From the NCBI RefSeq assembly GCF_001894865.1, contig NZ_BCXA01000025.1, positions 1-64,000 on the forward strand: a stretch of 64,000 nucleotides of DNA. The letters run 5' to 3'. The stretch comes from Rhodococcus maanshanensis NBRC 100610. GTDB lineage: Bacteria > Actinomycetota > Actinomycetes > Mycobacteriales > Mycobacteriaceae. The notes beneath the pieces were generated by a model. The model had not been told where the DNA came from. It saw only the letters and a list, made by a program, of their open reading frames with translations, and did no database searches. Of the stretch, positions 1 through 7,469 are shown piece after piece. The number at the start of each line of letters is the position of its first letter. Position 1 is the first letter of the stretch. The position numbers and the translations under genes are program-made.

Positions 1-263
1 TCGAGCGGGCGGAGGGTGAACGTCGCGGTGAAGGGGTCGATCTGACTGCCCTGCACCTCGCCGACCACCGCTCCCGGCGCGATGCGGTAGCTGATCACCT
101 GTCCCGCGCGGGCGGAGCCGCGCCCGCGCGCGATCCGGCCGGAGTCGGCGATCCGCTCCATCGAGGACACCAACGCGCGGCCCCACCAGGACTGGGCAAA
201 GGGGCCGCCGCGCGACGCGCGCGACGTGCCGAACTGGCTGAAATCGGTTCGACGCCGGTTCAT
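1..263 (-). CDS. SWIM zinc finger family protein (N-terminal part, cut by window edge)
   Basis: The first 87 codons of a gene that runs off the left end of the window. The ATG at 263-261 overlaps the TGA of the SNF2 helicase gene (ATGA), so the two are translationally coupled. The visible protein begins MNRRRTDFSQFG and contains AQSWWGRALVSSMERIA, followed by an RGR/AR-rich stretch and GEVQGS. This is the usual N-terminus of actinobacterial SWIM zinc-finger proteins encoded next to SNF2-type helicases. The SWIM motif itself (CxCx(n)CxH) would lie beyond the edge and is not seen. The function of the pair is unproven; a DNA-binding partner of the helicase is the usual guess. The identification rests on the N-terminal pattern plus the neighbour. 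Confidence 0.75.
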   Translation of the reverse strand, partial: MNRRRTDFSQFGTSRASRGGPFAQSWWGRALVSSMERIADSGRIARGRGSARAGQVISYRIAPGAVVGEVQGSQIDPFTATFTLRPL

Positions 264-3121
264 TCCCCCACCGCCTCCTCGCCGAGCATCATCAGTTCGC
301 GGAGCTCGTCGGTGGACATCTCGGTGATCCAGTTCTCGCCGGTGCCGACGGCGAGGTCCGCCAGTTCCGACTTGCTCGCCAGCATCGCGTCGATCCGCTC
401 CTCGAGGGTGCCGACGCACACCAGCTTCCTGACCTGCACGTCGCGGCGCTGACCGATCCGGAAGGCCCGGTCGGTCGCCTGGTTCTCGACTGCGGGGTTC
501 CACCAGCGGTCCAGGTGCACAACGTGATTGGCCGCGGTGAGGTTGAGCCCGGTACCGCCTGCCTTGAGCGAGAGCAGCATGACGGGCGCGGCGTCCCCGC
601 CCTGGAACCCCTCCACCATCGCGTCGCGCTTGGCCCGCGACACCCCACCGTGCAGGAACGGCACCTCGGCGCCGAACCGCTCGGCCAGGTACGGGGCCAC
701 GAGCGAGCCGAACTCGCGGAACTGGGTGAACAGCAGCGCACGCTCGCCGTCGGCGAGCACCGACTCCAGGATGTCCTCGACGAGGCCGAGCTTGCCGGAC
801 CGGTGGCTGCCGCGGCGCAGCATCGGCGAGCCGTCGCCGAGGAAGTGGGCCGGGTGATTGCACACCTGCTTGAGCCGGGTCAGCGCCGCGAGCACCGCGC
901 CCTTGCGGGCGGCGCCCTCGGTGTCCCTGATCCGCTCCATCATGTCGTCGAGCACGGCCCGGTAGAGGGAGGCCTGCTCTGCGGTGAGATTGGCGCGCAC
1001 GGTCATCTCGAACTTCTCCGGCAGATCCGAGATCACCTCGGGATCGGTCTTGACCCGACGCAGCACGAACGGTGAGGTGACGGTACGCAGCCGCGCCAAA
1101 GCGCCCTCGTCGTGCTCGCGTTCGATGGGGACGGCGAACCGGGCCCGGAACTGCTGGGCGCTGCCGAGCATTCTCGGGTTCACGAAGTCCAGGATCGAGC
1201 GCAGCTCGTCGAGGCGGTTCTCGACGGGGGTGCCGGTGAGCGCGAGCCGGTGCGCCGCCGGGACGGCCCGGGCCGCCCGCGCCTGCGCGGTGCCCGAGTT
1301 CTTGACGTGTTGGGCCTCGTCGAGCACCACCCGGCGCCAGCTCTGCTCGCCGAGGGCGGCCGTGTCCCTGGCCAGCAGCGCATAGGTGGTGATCACCAGG
1401 TCGTGTTCGGCCACCATCGCGGTCAGCTGCTCGCCGCGCAGCCGGTCGGTGCCGTGGTGGACGAGTACCCGCAGGCCCGGCGTGAACCGGGCGGCCTCGC
1501 GCTGCCAGTTCCCGACCACGGACATGGGACAGACGAGCAGGGTCGGCCCCTGCGGCTCCGTCCCCGCGGCGCGTTCGTGGGCGAGCAGCGCGAGCAGCTG
1601 CACCGTCTTGCCGAGGCCCATGTCGTCCGCGAGCACCGCACCGAGCCCGAGGTCGCTCATGAACACGAGCCAGTCCAGCCCCCGCCGCTGATAGGGCCGC
1701 AGCCGGGCCTCGAGCCCGGGCGGCTGCGGCACGCTGGTCGGCCGCGCTCCCGAATCGAGCAGTCCCGCAACCCAACCGGTGGTGGTGATCTCCTCAACCG
1801 GCACCGGCGGCGGTTCCGGGGCGGTGAGCTCGCCGAGGAGGTCGGCGAGCGTGTTCCCACCGGCGCCTGCCTGCCGGATGACGTACTTGGCGGCCCGCGC
1901 GAGGGCGGTCTTGTCGGCCTGCACCCACTGCCCGCGCAGCCGGACCAGGTCGGTCTTGGCCCGGGTCAGCTGCGCCATCTCGGCGGGGGTGAGCACCATG
2001 TCCCCGAGCGCGAGCTCCCAGTTGTAGGCGACGAGCTGGTTCATCCCGACCGCGCTGTCCTCGGTGTCGGCCGCCACCGCCGGGCTGGTGACCCGCAGCC
2101 GCAGCGACGGGGCCACCACGCTCCATGCGCGCGGCAGCATCAAGGTGACGCCCGCGTCGGCCAGCACCTGGGCCCCGTGCGCGACCAGGTCTGTCACCAC
2201 CTCCAGCGGCAACAGCAGGTCAAGGCTGTCCGGGTCCGACGGCACCGCGCGGAGCATCGGGTAGGCGGCCATCGCCTCGGCGAGCTTGCGCACGCCGACC
2301 GTGAGGGCCTTGGGATCACCCAGGTGCACCGGCACCGGGCTGGGCGCCTCGCCCTCGGGCCGCAGGCAGACCTGCAGCCGCCAGAGCACGGGGGCGTCGT
2401 CCTCGACCGCGAGCTCGTCGTCGTCCTCCGGTTCGAGCAGCCGCAGGACCAGGTCCGGCTCGTCGACGGTGAGGCTCTGCCGCCACTGCTGCAGATCGGT
2501 GGCAATCCGTTGGGTGCCTTCCGCGAGCGGGGTGCCCGCGGCGAGGGCCGCGAGCAGCGGGTGCTCGCCGCCGTCCCGGTCGCCGAGCAGGTCGCGCACG
2601 ATCGGATCGGTGATCTCGAAGACGAAGTCCTCGAGGACCTTTCGCGCACCCGCCGATCCGCGGAGCACGGCGGGCGTCGCCGCCGCCAACTCCGAGATCC
2701 AGGCCCGCTGCCGATCGCCGCCGACGAGCCGCCACCGGGCCCACCACTGGCCGTCCGCGCGTTCGAGCTCGGGCACCACCCGGCCCGCCCTGACCCAGGT
2801 CCGCACTCCCGTGGCGACGTGCGCGAGGAAGCGGAGGTCGCCGGGGAGACCGGGAACCGGGCCGGTGGGGAGGTCGAGCAACAGCGCGGCCGCGGCGGGC
2901 GGCGCCAGCGCGAGGGCGGGCACCGTCACCTCACCGAAGGTGCCGTCGCCGTTCGGCAGCGACACGGTGACCCGGTGCCGGAACCTGCGGCCCAGGGCGC
3001 GCCGCAGCGAGGCGGGCAGGTCCTCGATGTCGTGGTCCGCAGGCTCGGGTGCGCCGCCGTCGCGCCACAGCATCAGCCCCGATCCGGGGGACCACACCGC
3101 GTGCACCATCCGCCCATCCAA
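260..3121 (-). CDS. SNF2-family DEAD/DEAH-box helicase (RapA/HepA type)
   Basis: A 953-residue ATP-dependent DNA translocase of the Swi2/Snf2 superfamily. The first ~430 residues form the SNF2-helicase-associated region found in bacterial single-chain members. The ATPase core follows: Walker A in ADDMGLGKT near residue 500, motif II DEAQ near 602, LTGTPVENRL shortly after, then the C-terminal helicase lobe with FLHGG and the arginine-finger motif QATDRAFRIGQ near 884. All catalytic motifs look intact and the length is normal for the family. The start is ATG at 3121; ATG four codons later is also possible. It is the first gene of a two-gene unit with the SWIM protein, whose start overlaps its stop. 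Substrate and biological role (repair, transcription recycling) cannot be told from the sequence. Confidence 0.92.
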   Translation of the reverse strand: MDGRMVHAVWSPGSGLMLWRDGGAPEPADHDIEDLPASLRRALGRRFRHRVTVSLPNGDGTFGEVTVPALALAPPAAAALLLDLPTGPVPGLPGDLRFLAHVATGVRTWVRAGRVVPELERADGQWWARWRLVGGDRQRAWISELAAATPAVLRGSAGARKVLEDFVFEITDPIVRDLLGDRDGGEHPLLAALAAGTPLAEGTQRIATDLQQWRQSLTVDEPDLVLRLLEPEDDDELAVEDDAPVLWRLQVCLRPEGEAPSPVPVHLGDPKALTVGVRKLAEAMAAYPMLRAVPSDPDSLDLLLPLEVVTDLVAHGAQVLADAGVTLMLPRAWSVVAPSLRLRVTSPAVAADTEDSAVGMNQLVAYNWELALGDMVLTPAEMAQLTRAKTDLVRLRGQWVQADKTALARAAKYVIRQAGAGGNTLADLLGELTAPEPPPVPVEEITTTGWVAGLLDSGARPTSVPQPPGLEARLRPYQRRGLDWLVFMSDLGLGAVLADDMGLGKTVQLLALLAHERAAGTEPQGPTLLVCPMSVVGNWQREAARFTPGLRVLVHHGTDRLRGEQLTAMVAEHDLVITTYALLARDTAALGEQSWRRVVLDEAQHVKNSGTAQARAARAVPAAHRLALTGTPVENRLDELRSILDFVNPRMLGSAQQFRARFAVPIEREHDEGALARLRTVTSPFVLRRVKTDPEVISDLPEKFEMTVRANLTAEQASLYRAVLDDMMERIRDTEGAARKGAVLAALTRLKQVCNHPAHFLGDGSPMLRRGSHRSGKLGLVEDILESVLADGERALLFTQFREFGSLVAPYLAERFGAEVPFLHGGVSRAKRDAMVEGFQGGDAAPVMLLSLKAGGTGLNLTAANHVVHLDRWWNPAVENQATDRAFRIGQRRDVQVRKLVCVGTLEERIDAMLASKSELADLAVGTGENWITEMSTDELRELMMLGEEAVGE

Positions 3122-3152
3122 TCAGGCAGCCACGACAGGTTGCGATGGCGCT

Positions 3153-3181
3153 GGATTAATCCGTCTGACCAGCGGGATAAT
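3153..3181 (+). promoter_or_regulatory. possible promoter/operator of the 105-residue protein gene
   Basis: The 92-bp gap between the divergent SNF2 gene and the gene at 3214 contains a perfect 10-bp palindrome GGATTAATCC (3153-3162) and a -10-like GATAAT (3176-3181), about 33 bp upstream of the ATG. No convincing -35 is seen. The palindrome could be an operator or chance; confidence is low. Confidence 0.3.
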
Positions 3182-3213
3182 GGGCCATTGACGGAACCCG
3201 TCGGGAGCGAGAC

Positions 3214-3531
3214 ATGACCATCTTGGTTCAGGTGCTCGAACAGGGCTACTCGCACAGCACGCCGTGGCAGCAACGGAGATACCAATTCGTCGACGCCGCG
3301 CACATCGTCGGCCTGCGGCTGGACGGGCAGTCCGGCGTGTGGCTGGACATGACCAGGCCCGGCGAGTCGCACCAGTTGGCGCTCACGCCCTCGCCCGACC
3401 TGTCCATCTACTTCCTGATGCGGGTCTTCGACGACATCGCGAACTGTGAGCGCCAGGGCGGCTCGTGGTTGATCGGCCACGACGGCAGCAACCTCGATTC
3501 CATCACCGCCACCAGGTTCCCGATGCCCTGA
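3214..3531 (+). CDS. hypothetical protein (105 aa)
   Basis: A short soluble protein beginning MTILVQVLEQGY, with no signal peptide, membrane segment or motif I recognise. It is aromatic and acidic in its second half (for example YFLMRVFDDIANCE). The start is supported by a good ribosome-binding site, GGGAGCGAG, just before ATG. It is divergent from the SNF2 gene and lies upstream of a secreted lipase. Codon third positions are strongly G/C as expected for this genome, so it is probably a real gene. Function unknown. Confidence 0.6.
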   Translation: MTILVQVLEQGYSHSTPWQQRRYQFVDAAHIVGLRLDGQSGVWLDMTRPGESHQLALTPSPDLSIYFLMRVFDDIANCERQGGSWLIGHDGSNLDSITATRFPMP

Positions 3532-3577
3532 CGGTGCCTGCCCGATTTCACCCCTATGCAACCAACCGAGCACTTGC

Positions 3578-3603
3578 TAGGTTGCTGTGATCCGCAATCA
3601 CAG
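3578..3603 (+). promoter_or_regulatory. -10-like hexamer followed by 7-bp inverted repeat upstream of the lipase gene
   Basis: TAGGTT at 3578-3583 resembles an actinobacterial -10. It is followed at once by a perfect inverted repeat CTGTGAT-CCGCA-ATCACAG (3585-3603), which would sit at or just after the transcription start. The half-sites resemble CRP/GlxR half-sites, but the spacing is one base too wide (TGTGA-N7-TCACA). It may be an operator for another regulator or an mRNA hairpin. Confidence 0.35.
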
Positions 3604-3629
3604 TGATCCATCCAACAATTGGGGGGTAC

Positions 3630-4574
3630 ATGTTCCGGGCATCACGCACCGCGGCCTTGATCGCGACGCTGGCCGCACTGGTCCTGCCGTTCGCAGCGGG
3701 AACGGCCCAGGCCGAGCCGCTACCCGAGAACTACAACTTCTTCGCGGGCATCCCGGACGAGCTGGCCAACCCCGGCGGCTCGCTGCCCGGCGCGAACGAC
3801 TTCGGATGCAAGCCGACCGCGGAGCACCCGCGACCGGTGGTGCTGGTGCACGGCACGGGCGGCGGACAGCAGACCAACTGGGGCGCCTACGTCCCGATGC
3901 TCAAGAATGCGGGCTTCTGCGTGTTCGCCCTGACCTACGGGGCGATCCCCGGCGCACCATGGCCGGTCTCGGCGATCGGCGGGATGGGTCCGCTCGAGAA
4001 CAGCGCCGGTGAGTTCAAGACCTTCGTCGAGCGAGTGCTGTCCGCCACCGGCGCAAAGACCGTCGACGTCGTCGGCCACTCGCAGGGCACGCTGATCCCG
4101 ACGTACTACCTCAAGCACCTCGGCGGCGAGGGCAAGATCACCAACTACGTCTCCGTCGCGCCGCCGTGGCTGGGCCTGACCACCCTCGGCGTCGACGCGC
4201 TGCCCGCCTTCGCCGAGAAGTTGGGCGTGGCCGAGACCTCGATCCCCGTGTGCCAGGGCTGCGGGGAGATGACCGCCGATTCGGCACTGATCAAGAAGAT
4301 CAACGCAGGCGGCACCCCCTACGTCAAGGGCGTGAACTACACCAACATCTCCACCCGGTACGACGAGGCCATCGCCCTGTCACAGGGCCAGGTGCCCGGG
4401 CCTCCCGGATACACGGTGAACAACATCGTCGTGCAGGACACCTGCGCGCAGGACTACTCCGAGCACGCCGCCGTCGCCGGCTCCAAGCGCGCCGCGTACA
4501 TGGTGTTCAACGCGCTCGACCCGGCGCACCGGCGCGAGGTGCCGTGCATGTTCGTCCCGCCGTTCACGGGCTGA
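3630..4574 (+). CDS. secreted triacylglycerol lipase / esterase (alpha/beta hydrolase)
   Basis: An exported serine hydrolase of 314 residues. The chosen start is ATG 3630, preceded by a GGGGGG ribosome-binding site; an upstream GTG at 3603 adds nine residues but spoils the signal peptide. Residues 1-28 are a classic Sec signal (positive FRASR, hydrophobic ALIATLAALVLPFAAG, cleavage after AQA). Oxyanion-side motif PVVLVHGTGG follows, and the nucleophile elbow is GHSQG, with Ser near residue 151. A candidate catalytic His lies in YSEHAAVAG near the C-terminus. Cysteines in the mature part (FGCKP, FCVF, CQGCGE, DTCAQDY, EVPCM) could form disulfides outside the cell. It belongs to the bacterial lipase group resembling class-2/EstA-type enzymes. 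Natural substrate (triglycerides or wax esters) is inferred. It is followed by a strong hairpin, so it is probably monocistronic. Confidence 0.88.
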   Translation: MFRASRTAALIATLAALVLPFAAGTAQAEPLPENYNFFAGIPDELANPGGSLPGANDFGCKPTAEHPRPVVLVHGTGGGQQTNWGAYVPMLKNAGFCVFALTYGAIPGAPWPVSAIGGMGPLENSAGEFKTFVERVLSATGAKTVDVVGHSQGTLIPTYYLKHLGGEGKITNYVSVAPPWLGLTTLGVDALPAFAEKLGVAETSIPVCQGCGEMTADSALIKKINAGGTPYVKGVNYTNISTRYDEAIALSQGQVPGPPGYTVNNIVVQDTCAQDYSEHAAVAGSKRAAYMVFNALDPAHRREVPCMFVPPFTG

Positions 4575-4580
4575 TCGTCC

Positions 4581-4620
4581 GGGTCGGTGACCGCGGACAC
4601 GCTGTCCCGGTCACCGATCC
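4581..4620 (+). terminator. hairpin terminator after the lipase gene
   Basis: Seven bases past the lipase stop, GGGTCGGTGACC (4581-4592) pairs with GGTCACCGATCC (4609-4620), 12 bp with one G-U. An inner stem GGACA/TGTCC closes on a CGC loop. There is no U-tract, as is common in actinobacteria. Confidence 0.6.
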
Positions 4621-4646
4621 GCACCGGCGTCGGCGCCGCGCCGATG

Positions 4647-4668
4647 TACGGTCGGACCACTGTCCGAC
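4647..4668 (+). promoter_or_regulatory. -10-like element overlapping an inverted repeat
   Basis: TACGGT (4647-4652) is a plausible -10. It runs into a perfect inverted repeat GTCGGAC-CACT-GTCCGAC (4651-4668) that would cover the transcription start of the small secreted-protein gene at 4684. An operator of a dimeric repressor is possible; no regulator is adjacent. Confidence 0.35.
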
Positions 4669-4683
4669 GACGATCGGAGCGCC

Positions 4684-5145
4684 ATGTCTCTTGCCACGCT
4701 CGGCAGGTCGATCGCGATCGGCGGCTTGGTGCTGGCCGGGGCGTTCGGTGCCTGCGCCCCCGCGACGGCGGATCCGACCCAGGACAGGTGGGTGAACATC
4801 CCGGACACGGCGACCGTCGCCGACGGACTCGCGTGCGGCGGCCGAATCGGAGGCGTCACCGTCGCCACGGACGGGCTCCCCGGGCTGGTCTACGTTCGAC
4901 TGAACGCGACGTTCGTCGGCATCTCGACGACGCCAGGAGAGCTGTGCTCGGTATCGGCAACGCTGCACTGGCGCAACCTGGGTACCGGCGCTGCAGGATC
5001 GTGGTCCGCCGAGGTCAGTGGCGGGCTGATCGACTTCCCGGCGGAGCCGTGGACGCACCTCGAGACGGGGTCCGGCCGCGTCGAGGTCACGCTGACCACC
5101 GATCGTCCGCACGTCCCCAGCGTCACCGAGATCAACGTGTATTGA
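4684..5145 (+). CDS. small secreted protein of unknown function (153 aa)
   Basis: Begins MSLATLGRSIAIGGLVLAGA and has a hydrophobic signal segment ending around ATADPT, so about 125 mature residues are probably exported. The mature part has two cysteines (LACGG and ELCSV) that could pair, and is rich in beta-prone Thr/Val stretches, suggesting a small beta-sandwich. No catalytic motif is seen. A ribosome-binding site GGAGCG lies six bases before ATG. It is flanked by its own hairpin-rich upstream region and by the downstream shikimate-dehydrogenase-like gene 55 bases away. Similar small secreted proteins are common in Nocardiaceae, but I do not recognise the family. Confidence 0.65.
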   Translation: MSLATLGRSIAIGGLVLAGAFGACAPATADPTQDRWVNIPDTATVADGLACGGRIGGVTVATDGLPGLVYVRLNATFVGISTTPGELCSVSATLHWRNLGTGAAGSWSAEVSGGLIDFPAEPWTHLETGSGRVEVTLTTDRPHVPSVTEINVY

Positions 5146-5200
5146 GTTGGCCGGCCGACCCGGTGGACTACCGGCCGTCACCGGCGATAGCGTCGAGCAG

Positions 5201-6031
5201 GTGAGCCGATCCATCCGAGAAGCCCTGACCAAGGACACCCGCCTCTGCATGTCCCTCGCGGCGCGGCCGTCGAACATCGGGACCCGGTTCCACAACTACC
5301 TCTACGAGGAACTGGGCCTGGACTTTGTCTACAAGGCGTTCACCACCACCGACCTGCCCGCCGCCATCGCGGGCATCCGGGCCCTCGGCATCCGCGGCTG
5401 CGGCGTCTCGATGCCGTTCAAGGAGGCCTGCATCGAGCACGTCGACGTGATGCACGATTCGGCCGCCGCCATCGCCTCGGTGAACACCATCGTGAACTCC
5501 GGCGGTGTGCTGCACGCCTACAACACAGACTACGAAGCGGTCGCGATGCTGCTCGCCGAGCACCGGGTCCCCCCGACGCTGACCGCCGCCGTCGCCGGTA
5601 GCGGCGGGATGGCCAAGGCCGTGGTGGCAGCATTGCGCGACAACGGGTTCGGCGAGGTGACGGTCATCGCGCGCAACGAGGCCACCGGGCGGGCGCTCGC
5701 CGACCAGTACGGCTTCGACTGGCGCGCGGACATGGGCGAGCTGCGGCCGGGGTTGCTGGTGAACGCCACCCCGATCGGGATGTCCGGCGGGCCAGGGGCA
5801 GAGCTCTCGCCCTTCCCCCGCGAGGCCGTCGGCGCGGCCGACGCCGTGTTCGACGTAGTGGCCTTGCCGCCGCAGACCCCGCTGATCCGCGCGGCGACCG
5901 AGCAGGGCACGACCGTCATCACCGGCGCCGAGGTGATCGCGCTGCAGGCCGCCGCCCAGTTCGAGCTCTACACCGGCGTGCGCCCGACCCCCGAGCAGAT
6001 CCGCAGGGCCTCCGAGTATTCGCGGTCCTGA
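5201..6031 (+). CDS. shikimate dehydrogenase-like oxidoreductase (HI0607/SDH-L type)
   Basis: A 276-residue NAD(P)H-dependent enzyme of the AroE superfamily. The start is GTG 5201 (VSRSIREAL), because the upstream frame 5147-5200 reads non-homologous residues and begins with TTG. Substrate-domain motifs are those of the SDH-L branch and not canonical AroE: LCMSLAARPSNIGTRFHNYL replaces SxSxxxHN, then GCGVSMPFKE and AYNTDY. The cofactor domain has the loop VAGSGGMAKAVVAAL. Strong overall similarity to the Haemophilus HI0607 protein is recalled from memory; that protein has weak activity on shikimate in vitro. A role in aromatic amino acid synthesis is therefore uncertain, and no other aro genes are nearby. 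It converges on the macro/rhodanese gene with a 15-bp gap. Confidence 0.85.
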   Translation: MSRSIREALTKDTRLCMSLAARPSNIGTRFHNYLYEELGLDFVYKAFTTTDLPAAIAGIRALGIRGCGVSMPFKEACIEHVDVMHDSAAAIASVNTIVNSGGVLHAYNTDYEAVAMLLAEHRVPPTLTAAVAGSGGMAKAVVAALRDNGFGEVTVIARNEATGRALADQYGFDWRADMGELRPGLLVNATPIGMSGGPGAELSPFPREAVGAADAVFDVVALPPQTPLIRAATEQGTTVITGAEVIALQAAAQFELYTGVRPTPEQIRRASEYSRS

Positions 6032-6046
6032 CCGGGTGGGCCGGGC

Positions 6047-7387
6047 CTACGGGGTCGGGCCGGTCGCCGCGGGACGGTCCGGGTCGCCGGACCACTGCGA
6101 CCACGAGCCCGGGTACAGGGCCGCCTCGATCCCGGCGATGGCGAGCGCGGCGATCTGGTGCGCGGCCGTCACCCCCGAACCGCAGTAGACCGCGACCGGC
6201 GCCGAACCGTCGGCGCCCAGCCCGGCGAACCGTCGACGCAGCGTCTCTGCGTCCGCGAATCGTCCTGCACCGTCGAGGTTCTCGGTCGTCGGGGCGCTGC
6301 GGGCACCCGGGATGTGACCCGCGCGGGGGTCCACCGGCTCCACCTCGCCGCGGTAACGCTCGGCGGCGCGGGCGTCGAGCAGCACCCCGTCCGCCGCGAG
6401 CTCGGCGGCCTCGCCCGCCGTCACCGTCGGCAGGTGTCCCGCGGTGAGCACCACGTTCCCGGTCCGCACCGGTTGGCCCGCACCGGATTCCAGTTCGAGC
6501 CCCGCCGAGGTCCAGGCGGACAGACCGCCGTCGAGCATCCGGACGTCGGACACCCCGGCCCAACGCAACAACCACCAGGCGCGCGCGGCGGCGGTGTTCC
6601 CGGTGGCGTCGTAGACAACGACGGCGTCACCGGTGTCGATCCCCCACCGTCTCGCCGCGGACTGCAGGTCGGCGACCTCCGGGAGCGGGTGCCTGCCGAG
6701 TTCCGGTGCGGGCGGCGCGGCCAGCTCGGTTTCCAGGTCAACGAACGCGGCGCCGGGAATGTGGCCGTCGTGGAAGTGCTCCCGGCCGTTCGGATCGCCG
6801 AGCGCCCAGCGGACGTCGAGCAGTACCGGCGGTCGGGGTCCGTCCAGCCGGGCCGCGAGTTCCTCGGCGGAGACGAGCACCCCGAGCTCGCGCCGCAGCA
6901 GCTCGGCCATCGGCTCGCCGAACGCGACGAAGGTGACAGTCCGCACCGAGGTGCCGGAGCCGCGCACCGCGGAGACCGCCTGCCGCACGGCGTCGGCGTG
7001 CGGCCAGCCGTAGACACCCGCCGAGATCAGCGGGAACGCCACCGTCCGCGCGCCCAGTTCGTCGGCGATCTCGAGGCTGCGGGTGTAGGCCGAGCGCAGC
7101 ACGGCCGAACGGTCCTCGTCGGCCGAGTACACCGGACCAACCGTGTGAATCACCCAGCGCGCGGGCAGATCTCCCGCGGTGGTCGCGACGGCGTCGCCCG
7201 CGGGCAGGCCGTCCGGCAGCGTGCTCGCGCGCAGCCGTCGACACTCCTCGAGGATGCTCGGGCCACCCGCCCGGTGGATGGCTCCGTCCACTCCCCCGCC
7301 GCCGAGCAGTCCGGAGTTCGCCGCGTTCACGATCGCGTCCGCCCGGACGGTGGTGATGTCCCCGCGAATCACCTCGATAGCCACCAT
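6047..7387 (-). CDS. macro domain (ADP-ribose deacetylase-like) fused to tandem-rhodanese sulfurtransferase
   Basis: One uninterrupted 446-residue frame with two activities that are usually separate. Residues 1 to ~170 are a macro domain of the YmdB/O-acetyl-ADP-ribose deacetylase type: VIRGDITTVRADAIVNAAN, LLGGGGVDGAIHRAGG, IHTVGPVY and FPLISAGVYGWP are all present. From about residue 173 (VLVSAEELAARLDG) it reads as a complete two-domain sulfurtransferase of the SseA family: HIPGAAFVDLE and VVVYDATGNTAAARAWW in the inactive first rhodanese, then AGHIPGA and the active-site loop YCGSGVTA with the persulfide Cys in the second. The start is ATG 7387; an ORF extension to 7429 would read through a repeat element. 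A GTG at the junction could start a free sulfurtransferase, but there is no stop between the domains. Function of the fusion is unknown. Confidence 0.85.
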   Translation of the reverse strand: MVAIEVIRGDITTVRADAIVNAANSGLLGGGGVDGAIHRAGGPSILEECRRLRASTLPDGLPAGDAVATTAGDLPARWVIHTVGPVYSADEDRSAVLRSAYTRSLEIADELGARTVAFPLISAGVYGWPHADAVRQAVSAVRGSGTSVRTVTFVAFGEPMAELLRRELGVLVSAEELAARLDGPRPPVLLDVRWALGDPNGREHFHDGHIPGAAFVDLETELAAPPAPELGRHPLPEVADLQSAARRWGIDTGDAVVVYDATGNTAAARAWWLLRWAGVSDVRMLDGGLSAWTSAGLELESGAGQPVRTGNVVLTAGHLPTVTAGEAAELAADGVLLDARAAERYRGEVEPVDPRAGHIPGARSAPTTENLDGAGRFADAETLRRRFAGLGADGSAPVAVYCGSGVTAAHQIAALAIAGIEAALYPGSWSQWSGDPDRPAATGPTP

Positions 7388-7403
7388 GGCCACACCGTAC
7401 CTC

Positions 7404-7466
7404 CGCCGAGTGTGCAGTTGCGGTGGCAAACCCCCAGGAAGCGCGACAGCAAGTGCACACTCGGCG
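7404..7466. repeat. 63-bp intergenic inverted-repeat element, copy A
   Basis: Bounded by 13-bp perfect inverted repeats CGCCGAGTGTGCA (7404-7416) and TGCACACTCGGCG (7454-7466). It lies between the stop of the oxidoreductase gene and the start of the macro/rhodanese gene. A second copy of the same length and orientation is at 11809-11871, about 54 of 63 bases identical by hand alignment. The core GCAAAC-n-CCCAGG-n-AGCGCGAC is conserved. It may be a REP/MITE-like element or a structured RNA signal. Confidence 0.75.
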
Positions 7467-7469
7467 AGG

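Noticed and set aside
1112-3217. A 701-codon plus-strand frame opposite the SNF2 helicase
   Set aside because: Antisense shadow of a gene with all helicase motifs on the minus strand; His/Arg/Gly-rich translation.
7388-7429. Upstream extension of the macro/rhodanese gene to 7429
   Set aside because: It would translate the inverted-repeat element; macro-domain similarity begins at ATG 7387.
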